NCBI GenBank assembly: GCA_910589415.1
Contig: OU342630.1
Coordinates: 15,967,867 to 16,031,866, forward strand
Direction of reading: 5' to 3'
DNA from: Malachius bipustulatus
Lineage: Eukaryota; Arthropoda; Insecta; Coleoptera; Melyridae
DNA: 64,000 nt
Position 1 is the stretch's first letter; each line of letters starts with the position of its first letter. The notes below the pieces were generated by a model. That model had not been told where the DNA came from, searched no databases, and worked only from the letters and a program-made list of their open reading frames with translations. The position numbers were made by a program, and so were the translations under genes. Of this stretch, positions 1-10,599 are shown in pieces.

Positions 1-3000
1 GAGTTACCTGACGCTTTGATCATCCAGCCAATGTTCATCCACCCCGCAAGTCGAGATTACTGACATAATACACCAGGTACTTGAATTCTTTATGATATAG
101 CATTGAATGCGTGGCGTATTTCAATGGAAATTATACAGGGTGTAACCAGTAAAATAACACATCAAGATGGTAAAGAAATAGGGGGTCGTATAGTAGAAAA
201 ATATTTTTCGTACAATATTGCTAAAAGCAAAAGCAGCAGTCAATTAATTCATTAGACAAAAATTATTTTATTTTTATTTTTATTTCTAATTAATTCATTG
301 TTAGAAGAACACGGAAAATCAGAAAATCAGAAAAACTGAAATGTCCTGAAGAAACGAAAATTCCAGTTTTCTTTTCTCGTAATTTTCTTCGGTTGTGCTG
401 GGATGTGTCATAGAGACAAAAAAGAATTCGGATTTTAAAGGGCGGCATTTTTGAATAAATAAAATAGATATTTACATATTATAAAAACCGCAAATGCGCA
501 AAAAAATCTCTTGGCACAAGATAGCACAACTAATGGATTAATTAGATGGTTATTAAAGAACAACTCAGTTTTAATGTTCACTGCTTTTTATTTAGAAAAG
601 GAATGCAAAGTTTTATTTAAATTGGGTCTACCCTTGACACACAGATAATAATTAATTATTTTATTATGACAACGACAAACAACTGAATATTTCTAGAAAC
701 AACAACAATGAGTTAGGAATGCAGATGTCTAGCAGCAAAGTTTGTCGACTGAATTTTTGAAATCCAACAACAACCGTAGCACATGACGGCACAAACTGTG
801 TTTTGAAGAAAATAAAAAAGGCGGGGGTGCTAACTCCTATAAGAACCATACGTACTAAATTTTTGTGAGTTTTGCACGCATGATAGCACATCTCGACGAC
901 ATCGTAGCACATAGTTTGTTTTACTTGACAATCCCAAATGGCCGTGCTAACTTATGGCACTTATAAAGATTTTTGAAATCTGAACATAAAATGTTCGGTA
1001 CACGCTTCTGAATATGAACAACACATTTAAAACTGCTGATAATGTTTGGATGGTTTTATGGAATCATGATCCTTAAAAATTCTCATAGGTATTTAATAGA
1101 ATTAATAGAAGACCAAATTAGGTAGAAAGAAAGTAAAATCATTGTTTAAGTCCCGGTGTGTACCTAAGCACAAAACATAAAACGTTAATTGGAAGGTTGG
1201 TGAACACTAATTCGAACCGGTCACTTATACACCTAGTACGTTGCCTGTGTCGTCATCCAGTACAATGAACTTAATTGCACCTATGATAAACTCATCTAAC
1301 GTGCTCTCTTCGCGTCACACGTCACTCTGTATTAGTGAGTAAAGTTTCATATTACGGCTATGATACAGAGGCACTCGGACAAATAAGCTCTTGGATACAG
1401 TCACGTGATAGACGAACGATCATTAATTAAGTAAAATGACATCAAAGCACTTTTCGAATCAGTATTAACAGTTTCTGAGGATTCCAGTATAACTTCTCTG
1501 TGCACTTGATTTGATCTGTCAATTAACTAACGACCACATAGAGCGGGAAACTTTTACTAGGAATAAAGTTAGTGAGAGTAACTCAAATAACTATAACAAG
1601 TCAACGCAAAAATAGTTTGTTGGAAGGGTGTAGCAATCTCTTAATTATTCTCAATAATTTAGGATTCAAATTTTACAACAACAAGGTTCTATGAAAGTAT
1701 AAAACGATTATGTAAAATAAAAGTACATTATCTACCCTACATAATGTACACATTTTCTATTCCTACTTTTCAACTTCTTGAGAGATTCAAATTACCATTA
1801 AATTCATATTAATGAATGGAATTTCTGTTTCTGCATGGCCAATCCGCTTATATGAGTGATGAGTGATGGCTCTCCTCAAGTTGTCCTTGCGAAGTCTAAT
1901 AAGGGTATAACTGGCGCCAGGGATATGGGACACGGGGGCTGGGCTCAACCGCCTGACCGCGTGGATAACCGCGTGGATGTTGCATCGCCACAGAAAAACT
2001 ATTGTTTGTTCTGTGTGGTGTTTGTTCTCTGTGGCCCCACTATAAAAACCTTCTAAACTTCAACGCATGTATACTGTGGACGCCAATGAGAGCCAAGGGT
2101 GTGCTCGACAGCTCGATACTCATGGGAGCAAAATGGAACCAACAAAGAAACAACCCTAACAATGTCGTGGGATCTTCAGACAAACTTGTAGGATTTCAAA
2201 ACTTCCACTGCATCTCTGTGCATACTATTGGTTGCCGGATGTAAACATAGCCCTATAGGTAACTCAAAGAAACGAAACTATTTATAGTTAACCAAATGTT
2301 GTCAAAATATGAAAGGATACGATAAGCCTTAACGGTTTCCATGTTAGGTATTAGGAAGTACCGTCTTTTGTATTTAGTGTTAACTAAACCAAACGAATCC
2401 TACAAGAAACAAAGAGAAAAGAGACCCATATAATAATGGCACGCCCATGCATCTAAAGCCAAGTACTTTGTAATCGTATGATTTTCTTGAAAATTGTTTC
2501 GACAACATCCTCACGATACGCCTGTTTCGTTTTAGATGGATTATCAGGATAAATTGGTTTAGTACGATTCGTTGTATGTTGTCAAACGTAAGGCTTATAT
2601 CAATTGTTAAGAAAAGCCGTGTATACTTAAGAATAAAATAATAAATTAATAATTCTCGTTCAAAATGCATAGTATATGTTCCAAAAATAGTATGTATGTA
2701 TGCAGATTAATAATTTATTTATAGACTGACCAGATTTAGGTTGAGTAAGGTCATGAATTCTAATGTTTGATAATGAGTGCTTTTCAAGGTTTTCTTAATC
2801 ATGCATTGAAAAAACCTGTATCGTAGTATGCACACATCAATCGTAATGAAAACATTATAAACAAAAGATTATAAACAATGATGAGAAGTGTTACAAAAAC
2901 GTAATAATTAGTTGCATGAGTTAACTAACATCAATATAAAATCAGAAGTGGCGCCATAAATGATAATTAAGTAGACACTGTTGAATTATTGTTATTTACT

Positions 3001-3201
3001 CAGATTTGTATGAATCAGGTAGGTATTTTAGCGAAAATAAATTAATCGAACATTGCGATGACATAGACGGAGTGAATTTTAGACCTTGGTCCTAGAAAGT
3101 AATATTTTATGCTCAATAATGCCATTGCAAGACTTTTGGGAAACGATCTGCGCTAAGTGACCTAAACATTGTTCTCCCTGTATACAGTGCGTGTAACTGT
3201 A
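1..3201. other. AT-rich intergenic or intronic DNA, no gene recognised
   Basis: No supported coding region. A stray TACAGGGTG-type tip lies near 135. A patch of higher G+C at about 1850-2240 stands out from its surroundings but its frames match nothing I know. If the DIP2 gene extends this far it is intron. Confidence 0.5.
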
Positions 3202-3431
3202 TACAGGGTGATTCTCATAAGGCGTTCATGAGAAAAAGTTTCAACTTCTAGTTCTAGTTGATCTAGAAATCTGAAAGAGGGCGACACACTTAAAAATGGC
3301 GAAAGAAGATGCCATCTTTTTTTAATGGGGCACCCTCATATTTTAGTGCATTTACAATTTGTCTCAAAAAAATCCAATAAAAATGGTTTTTACAATTAAT
3401 TGCAGTTTGAAATATGTAGTTTGAGTTGTTA
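3202..3431. mobile_element. half of a TACAGGGTG fold-back element
   Basis: Starts TACAGGGTGATTCTCATAAG and carries the shared GGGCACCCT and ATTTACAATTTGTCTC inner modules, but the opposite arm is missing. It abuts the next element directly. Confidence 0.6.
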
Positions 3432-4145
3432 TACAGGGTGTCCCGTATCGTTATGTTCAAATTATTTGAGCATACAGGGTGATTGATTGAAATCTAATGG
3501 CCACATTAGAAAAAATTCGACTTCCAAATGATCTAGGAATCTGAAATTTGGAACTTAGGCAACATACCTAATAACGAGTCAAAATGAAATATTACTAAGA
3601 TGGCAGCACATTTAAAAATGGCGAAAGCAATGGCCATCTTTGTTTTTTTAAATGGGACACCCTATATTTTATTGCATTTTCAGATTGTCTGAGAAAATGT
3701 AATAACAATAATGTTTATAGTTGCATTTTAAATTGAGTAGGCTATGAGTTATAAACAAGTGAAAATCGCAATTTTCCAACTTTAAACCCATTTACCACGA
3801 AAACGGCTCAAGATATCAGAAAACGGCTTACAGGTCCCTATCTTAATTTTTTATCTAGTATTCTACTGTATAGTTTAAATGTTTATGCAGGGTGATGAAA
3901 AATCTGATAATTTTCACCACCTTGTATAAACATTTCAACTGCATAATTGGATGCCTTATAAAAAGTTAAGATAGGAACATGTAAGCCGTTTTTTGATATT
4001 ATGGGCCGTTTTTGTGGTAAATGGGTTTAAAGTTGGAAAATTGCGATTTTCACTTGTTTATAACTCATAGCCTACTCAATTTAAAATGCAACTATAAACA
4101 TTATTGTTATTACATTTTCTCAGACAATCTGAAAATGCAATAATA

Positions 4146-5029
4146 TACAGGGTGTCCCAGCTTATTCGAAGCGGTCTCTGTAGGCCAAACGATGGACTTT
4201 TTCAAAAAACTTTTTGAAAATTCAAGTACAGGATCACAATGGCCATAATTTAAAATTATTTTGGAGTATATAGAGTGTCCCATATGACAGTGGCATATCA
4301 AAGTAATGTTTTTTTAAATGGAATGCTCCTATGTTATTGCATTTTTAGATTGTCTGAGAAGAGAAAATAAGATTGACTTTTACAGTTGGTGTTTAAATTC
4401 AGAAGTTTTTGAGTTATAAACAAGTGAAAATCGTCATTTTTCAAGTTCAAAGCCCTGTACAACGAAAACGGCTGAAGTTAGAGAAAAACGGCTTACATGT
4501 CCCTATTTTACTTTTTCATGTACTATCCTATCATGTGGATGAAATGTTTATACAGGGTGATAAAAAATTTGAAAAATTCTGAGATTTGTCCACGCGTCGC
4601 CAAATAAAAAAATCAAAGAAAGTAAAAATTTTTCTATACCATAGGATAGTACATAAAAAGTTAAAATAGGGACATGTAAGCCTTTTTTCTCTATCTTGAA
4701 CCGTTTTCATTGTACAGGGCCTTGAACTTGAAAAATGACGATTTTCACTTGTTTATAATAACTCAAAAACTTCTAAATTTAAACACCAACTGTAAAAGCC
4801 AATCCTATTTTCTCTTCTCAGACAATCTAAAAATGCAATAACATAGGAGCATTCCATTTAAAAAAACATAACTTTGATATGCCACTGTCATATGGGACAG
4901 CCTGTATACTCCAAAGTAATTTTAAATTATGGCCATTGTGATCCTGTACTTGAATTTGCAAAAATTTTTTGGAAAAAATCAATCGTTTGGCCTACAGAGA
5001 CCGCTTCGAATAAGCTGGGACACCCTGTA
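4146..5029. mobile_element. fold-back element, CCCAGCTTATTCGAAG family, copy 1
   Basis: Tips TACAGGGTGTCCCAGCTTAT and its inverse at 5029; each arm runs through AGCGGTCTCTGTAGGCC to the inner modules and the two arms meet near 4.57 kb. It lies wholly inside the right arm of the element at 3473-5478. About 884 bases, no protein. Confidence 0.88.
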
Positions 5030-5065
5030 TAGGGTGTCCCATTTAAAAAAACAAAGATGGCCATT

Positions 5066-5324
5066 CGTCGGCCTAATATGAAAATGGCCTAAGTCCATTT
5101 TTCACCAAAATGAGATTTTAATATCATTTGGAAGAGAATGGCCTAACTCATCGCTTAGTAAATTGTTTGAGTTCGATTTTCCACTCATAGATGATGGCAT
5201 TAGACTGTTCTAAGAAAGTGGCCCAAATCCTAAGTTGTCTTGATTAAAACGCAATAAGATGTTTTTTACTCCTCCTGTGAAATTTGTAAAATGTGACTTA
5301 GGCCATTTTCAGATTAGGCCGACG
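5066..5324. mobile_element. MITE with CGTCGGCCTAAT ends and CATT target duplication
   Basis: Ends CGTCGGCCTAATATGAAAAT and ATTTTCAGATTAGGCCGACG are inverted repeats. Comparison with uninterrupted copies of the host element (GATGGCCATTGCTTTCGCC) shows the 259-base insertion and a 4-base duplication, CATT, on both sides. No reading frame. The superfamily is not clear from this one copy. Confidence 0.8.
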
Positions 5325-6181
5325 CATTGCTTTCGCCATTTTTAAATGTGCTGCCATCTTGGTAATATTTCATTTTGACTCGTTATTAGGTATGTTGCCT
5401 AAGTTCCAAATTTCAGATTCCTAGATCATTTGGAAGTCGAATTTTTTCTAATGTGGCGTTTCAATCAATCACCCTGTATAGTAGGCTTAATTTTGAGCCC
5501 AAAAAAACAAAAAGTGGTAGGTCTACCTTTATTCGTTACGAAGTTACAGGCCTAAGAAAATTATCACTAGTAAATATAAATAACAAAGATTCATCTTTGA
5601 AAACCACACAACGACATGTGTTGTGGTTTAGGCTAATAATTTATTGTTATGGTAAAGACATGCGTAAATGTCACCGAAATAAACATTAGAAGAGGTTCTC
5701 CTGCTCATACGAAGTGGCATTAGGATTCAAATTGATGCGGCACCAGCATATTTCGGAATTGGTGTTTGCAACTAAATACCAGAGAGAAATTATTATATTA
5801 TGATCGTATTCAGCAAGCTGGTCAAGAGATAGGTACGCGAAAAAAGACGAGAAAACTGTTACTTTTCCAATAGGCCTCCGAGCACAAGCTTGTATTCAGC
5901 AAGGAATAGGACATTTTTAACACATGATAAACTAAAGATTTGGTCAATAAAATAAGCTTTATGTGGTTTTCAAATTTAAATCTGGTATATACTAGACATT
6001 ATTTTCTTAGGCCTCTAACTTCGTAACGAATGCAGATAGACCTGCCACTTTTGGGTTTTTTAGGCTTAGAAATAAGGCTACTATATGCTCACAAGATTTG
6101 AACATAACGATGCGGGACACCCCGTATAAACCGAGTTATAAACAATTTAAAATCGCAACTGCAGAATAGGCGATACTACTA

Positions 6182-7060
6182 TACAGGGTGTCCCAGCTTA
6201 TTCGAAGCGGTCTCTGTAGCCCGAACGATGAACTTTTTCAAAAAACTTTTTAAAAATCCAAGTACATAATCACAATGGCCATAATTTAAAATTATTTTGG
6301 AGTATACAGAGTGTCCCATATGACAGTGGCATATCAAAGTTATGTTTTTTTAAATGGAATGATCCTATGTTATTGCATTTTTAGATTGTCTGAGAAGAGA
6401 CAATAAGATTGACTTTTACAGTTGGTGTTTAAATTCAGAAGTTTTTGAGTTATAAACAAGTGAAAATCGTCATTTTTCAAGTTCAAGGCCCTGTACAACG
6501 AAAACGGTTCAAGATAGAGAAAAACGGCTTACATGTCCCTATTTTATCTTTTTATGTACTATCCTATGGTATTGAAACATTTGTACTTTCTTTGATTTTT
6601 TTATTTGACGACGCTTGGAGAAATCTCAGAATTTTTAAAAATTTTTATCACTCTGTATAAACATTTCATCTACATTATAGGATAGTACATGAAAAGTTAA
6701 AATAGGGACATGTAAGCCGTTTTTCTCTATCTTCAGCCGTTTTCGTTGTGCAGGGTCTTGAACTTGAAAAATGACGATTTTCACTTGTTTATAACTCAAA
6801 AACTTCTGAATTTAAACACCAACTGTAAAAGCCAATCTTATTTTCTCTTCTCAGACAATCTAAAAATGCAATAACATAGGAGCATTCCATTTAAAAACAC
6901 ATAACTATGATATGCCACTGTCATATGGGACACTCTGTATACTCCAAAATAATTTTAAATTATGGCCATTGTGATTCTGTACTTGAATTTTCAAAAAGTT
7001 TTTTGAAAAAGTCCATCGTTTGGCCTACAGAGACCGCTTCGAATAAGCTGAGACACTGTA
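6182..7060. mobile_element. fold-back element, CCCAGCTTATTCGAAG family, copy 2
   Basis: Same ends and arms as 4146-5029; the right tip has decayed to GAGACACTGTA. The arms meet near 6.63 kb. Adjacent on its right to another family at 7066. Confidence 0.86.
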
Positions 7061-7065
7061 TAATA

Positions 7066-7928
7066 TACAGGGTAAGTCATTGATATGGGAAAGCTCGATT
7101 GCACCTACACCATTAAAGATATCGAAATGAACCAAAAAGTGCTGTAAATGGGAGGGTAAAGTGCAGTTTGTAAAATAATTTTCAGATACACAGGATGGCC
7201 CAATATCGCTGCACGCCATACAACTTTGTTATTTTAAATGGGACACCCTCTATATTATTACATCTTCAGATTGTTTGAGAAAAGTTAAAAAGAATGGTTT
7301 GTAAAGTTGAAGTTTGTAATGAGCGATTTATGAGTTATAAACAAATGAAAATCGCGATTTTTCATTTTCAAAGCAGCTTATATTGAAAACGGCTCGAGAT
7401 ATGGAAAAACGGTTTACATGTCCCTATCTTAATTTTTAATTTGGTATCCTATCATGTAGCTGAAATTTTTATACCGAGTGATGAAAATAATCAAATTTTT
7501 TACCACTCTGTATAAAAATTTCATCCATCCAATAGGATACCGCTTGAAAAGTTAAGATAGGAACATGTACGCCGTTTTCCTCTTGAGGAATTTTTTTTGA
7601 GCTGTTTTTAATAAAAGCTGCTTTGAAAATGGAAAATCGCGATTTTCATTTGTTTATAACTCATAAATCGCTCATTACAAACTTCAACTTTACAAACCAT
7701 TCTTTTTTACTTTTCTCAAATAATCTGAAGATGTAATAATATAGAGGGTGTCCCATTTAAAATAACAAAGTTGTATGGCGTACAGCGATATTGGGCCATC
7801 CTGTGTATCTGAAAATAATTTTACAAACTGCACTTTACCCTCCCATTTACAGCACTTTTTGGTTCATTTCGATATCTTTAATGGTGTAGGTGCAATCGAG
7901 CTTTCCCATATCCATGACTTACCCTGTA
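7066..7928. mobile_element. fold-back element, GTAAGTCATTGATATGG family
   Basis: Tips TACAGGGTAAGTCATTGATA and the inverted ATATCCATGACTTACCCTGTA region. Arms carry GAAAGCTCGATTGCACC and then the shared inner modules (ATAAACAAATGAAAATCGCG, ACGGTTTACATGTCCCTATC). The two arms meet near 7.49 kb. Outer arms are unlike the neighbouring families while the core is shared. Confidence 0.86.
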
Positions 7929-7936
7929 TAAAAAGT

Positions 7937-8144
7937 TTAATTGAAAATTGCTAAGGGCTATAGGCAAAAAGTCTCTTCTTAAAGTGTGGTCTTTATTATG
8001 AGATCAACGTTTCGACCGAACAATTTGGGTCATCTTCGGGATTAATAATTTGACCAATTGTTCGGTCGAAACGTTGATCTTATAATAAAGACCACACTTT
8101 AAGAAGAGACTTTTTGCCTATAGCCCTTAGCAATTTTCAATTAA
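7937..8144. mobile_element. near-perfect 208-bp palindrome with ribozyme-like motif
   Basis: TTAATTGAAAATTGCTAAGG is mirrored at the right end. Each arm contains, on one strand, a GACC..GGTC hairpin followed by GAAACGTTG. In the left arm (minus strand) it is preceded by CGAAGAT. This is the order of a hammerhead core with decayed first box. No protein. Confidence 0.75.
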
Positions 8145-8536
8145 TATAATTTTTTGGCAATTACTTCTTTTATTATAAAAAGTTTAGATAGGAACATGCA
8201 AGCCGTTTCCCAACATTTGGAACCGTTCTCGTTGTACACTACTTTTAAGTTGGAAAATTGCGATTTTCACTTGTTTATAACTCGTAAATTACTTATTTCA
8301 AACTACAACTGTAAAAACCATTTTGATTGGATTTTTAGACAAATTTAAAACGTAATATTATGTGGAGTGTCCTATTTTAAAAAAGCCAAAGCTGTCGTCT
8401 TCTTTCACTATTTTTAAATGTTTATGTTTTTTTGGCTCGTTATTGTTTTATGTTGCCTAGGTTCCAAATTTCAGATTCCTAGATCAACTAGAGGTTGAAC
8501 TTTGTCTAATAGGCGCTTTAAAACAATCACCCTGTA
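8145..8536. mobile_element. half of a TACAGGGTG fold-back element
   Basis: Carries the modules in right-arm order (AACATGCAAGCCGTTTCCC, CGATTTTCACTTGTTTATAA) and ends CAATCACCCTGTA. The left arm is absent or replaced by the palindrome at 7937-8144. Confidence 0.6.
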
Positions 8537-8628
8537 TTTTATATATAAGATACCTAACGGTGCACAGCCGCAAAGAATTACTGGAATAATTATTGCAGAA
8601 TTCAAACGAATTATTTATTTATTTTTTA

Positions 8629-9487
8629 TACAGGGTGATTGATTGAAACGCCACATTAGAAAAAGTTCGACTTCCAAATGATCTAGGAATCTGAAATTTG
8701 GAACTTACGCAACATACCTAATAACGAGTCAAAATGTAATATTACCAAGATGGCGGCACATTTAAAATGGCGAAAGCAATGGCCATCTTTGTTTTTTTTA
8801 AATGGGACACCCCATATATTATTGCATTTTCAGATCGTCTGAGAAAATGTAATAACAATGGTGCTTATAGTTGTATTTTAAATTGAGTAGGCCATGAGTT
8901 ATAAACAAGTGAAAATCGTGATTTTCCAACTTTAAAGACATTTATCACGAAAACGGCTCAAGATATCAGAAAACGGCTTACATGTCCCTATCTTAACTTT
9001 TTATAAGGCATCCAAATATGCAGTTGAAATCTTTATACAAGGTAGTGGAAATTGTCAGATTTTTCATCACCCTGTATAAACATTTCAACTCTACAGTAGG
9101 ATACCAGATGAAAAGTTAAGATAGGGACATGTAAGCCGTTTTCTGATATCTTGAGCCGTTTTCGTGATAAATAATGTCTTTAAAGTTGGAAAATCACGAT
9201 TTTCACTTGTTTATAACTCATGGCCTACTCAATTTAAAATACAACTATAAGCACCATTGTTATTACATTTTCTCAGACGATCTGAAAATGCAATAATATG
9301 TGGGGTGTCCCATTTAAAAAAAAACAAAGATGGCCATTGCTTTCGCCATTTTAAATGTGCCGCCATCTTGGTAATATTACATTTTGACTCGTTATTAGGT
9401 ATGTTGCGTAAGTTCCAAATTTCAGATTCCTAGATCATTTGGAAGTCGAACTTTTTCTAATGTGGCGTTTCAATCAATCACCCTGTA
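8629..9487. mobile_element. fold-back element, GATTGATTGAAA family, intact copy
   Basis: Tips TACAGGGTGATTGATTGAAA and its inverse; arms match almost base for base and meet near 9.05 kb. This is the uninterrupted reference for the broken copy at 3473-5478 and for the half copy near 55.7 kb. Confidence 0.9.
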
Positions 9488-10160
9488 TATATTAGGAATT
9501 AGGTACCTAAATGAAATTATGCAGAATTAAAATATAAGGTATATGAGGACAATTACGGTATCTTTTACAAAATGAAAATTTCAAAATTTAGGGCCATAAA
9601 AAATTGAGAAAAATTTCCAAAATATTTGGTAATCCAGCAGCTTGTTCAGAGGTAATATCTAACACCTCAAAATTGCGCTGCGTAAGAAACGACTACATAG
9701 TTTCAACTAATAAAGTCGAGATACAAAGAGTCGAGTCACATATCTTTGTAGTTTTTTTCTCTGTTTTTTATGCTTTTGGTAACAAATTAGTCAATTCAGT
9801 TTCAACTTACAAAAAGCCATCTGATTTTTTTTACAATTTAATAGAAGACAAAATTAACGAATAATATCTAGGTAGTCATTTTCTAGAACTCCCATTGGTA
9901 GAAGCATATTATTAAGCATATACAGGGTACAAGCTTAATAATTCTGTCCCTTATTTCAGAGCTCACTATGCATGGGTACCTATTTCGTGTAAACGTTATA
10001 GGAGATGCAGGGTCGGTTAAATTACTTAAATTAGAGAAAATATGATCTATTTTGTGGCGATCTCGAATCCGTCAAGACATACAAGATATATAGGTGTCCC
10101 ATGACATGACTGCCATCATAGCCTGGGACCGAGGGGTAGGACACTCTGTGGAAATGTCTG
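9488..10160. other. AT-rich spacer, no gene recognised
   Basis: An 86-codon open stretch at 9604-9864 (plus) has no recognisable motif and is probably chance. An isolated TACAGGGTA tip lies near 9921. Confidence 0.4.
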
Positions 10161-10167
10161 TACACAG

Positions 10168-10506
10168 CTTTGGAAATGTTTGGAAATACTTGGAAATATT
10201 TGGCAATGTTTGGAATTGGAAATATTTTGAAATATTTGGCAATGTTTGGAAATAATGTTTGAAAATATTTGGAAATATTGGAAATATTTGGAAATGTTTG
10301 GAAATATTTGGAAATGTTTGGAAATATTTGGAAATATTTTGAAATATTTGGCAATGTTTGGAAATGTTTGGAAATATTTGGAAATGTTTGGAAATATTTG
10401 GAAATGTTTGGAAATATTTGGAAATGTTTGGCAATATTTGGCAATATTTGGAATTGGAAATATTTGGAAATGTTTGGCAATATTTGGCAATATTTGGCAA
10501 TGTTGT
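10168..10506. repeat. 10-bp minisatellite (TTTGGAAATR)
   Basis: About 34 units of TTTGGAAATG / TTTGGAAATA with TTTGGCAATG variants. Because no unit contains a stop in most phases and 10 is not a multiple of 3, several frames on both strands stay open through it; these are artefacts. The flanks carry an inverted pair: GAGGGGTAGGACA near 10131 and TGTCTTACCCCTC near 10523. Confidence 0.92.
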
Positions 10507-10599
10507 ACACATTCATTGCTAATGTCTTACCCCTCGCCTGGGACTGTGTTACCGGGGTGATTTCAAGCCAAAAATCTCTAATGAACATATACTCGGAAC

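Larger units (their letters stand above)
3473..5478. mobile_element. fold-back element, GATTGATTGAAA family, copy 1 (interrupted)
   Basis: Tips TACAGGGTGATTGATTGAAA and the inverted CAATCAATCACCCTGTA. Arms contain ACTTCCAAATGATCTAGGAA and the inner modules ATAAACAAGTGAAAATCG and ACGGCTTACA. The right arm is broken by a second fold-back (4146-5029) and by a MITE (5066-5324). An uninterrupted relative sits at 8629-9487 and a half copy at about 55640-55988. Confidence 0.85.
3432..6126. mobile_element. outermost fold-back element, interrupted by nested insertions
   Basis: The left tip TACAGGGTGTCCCGTATCG is matched by its inverted copy ending at 6126 (CGATGCGGGACACCCCGTA). The left arm stops after about 40 bases where another fold-back (3473-5478) inserted, then resumes at 5479 (TAGGTCTACCTTTATTCGTT) and is mirrored near 6010-6045. 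The centre is near 5.79 kb. No protein is encoded. Confidence 0.8.

Noticed and set aside
5453..5689. 78-codon open stretch (plus)
   Set aside because: It crosses the junction between two nested transposons, so it cannot be an ancestral gene.
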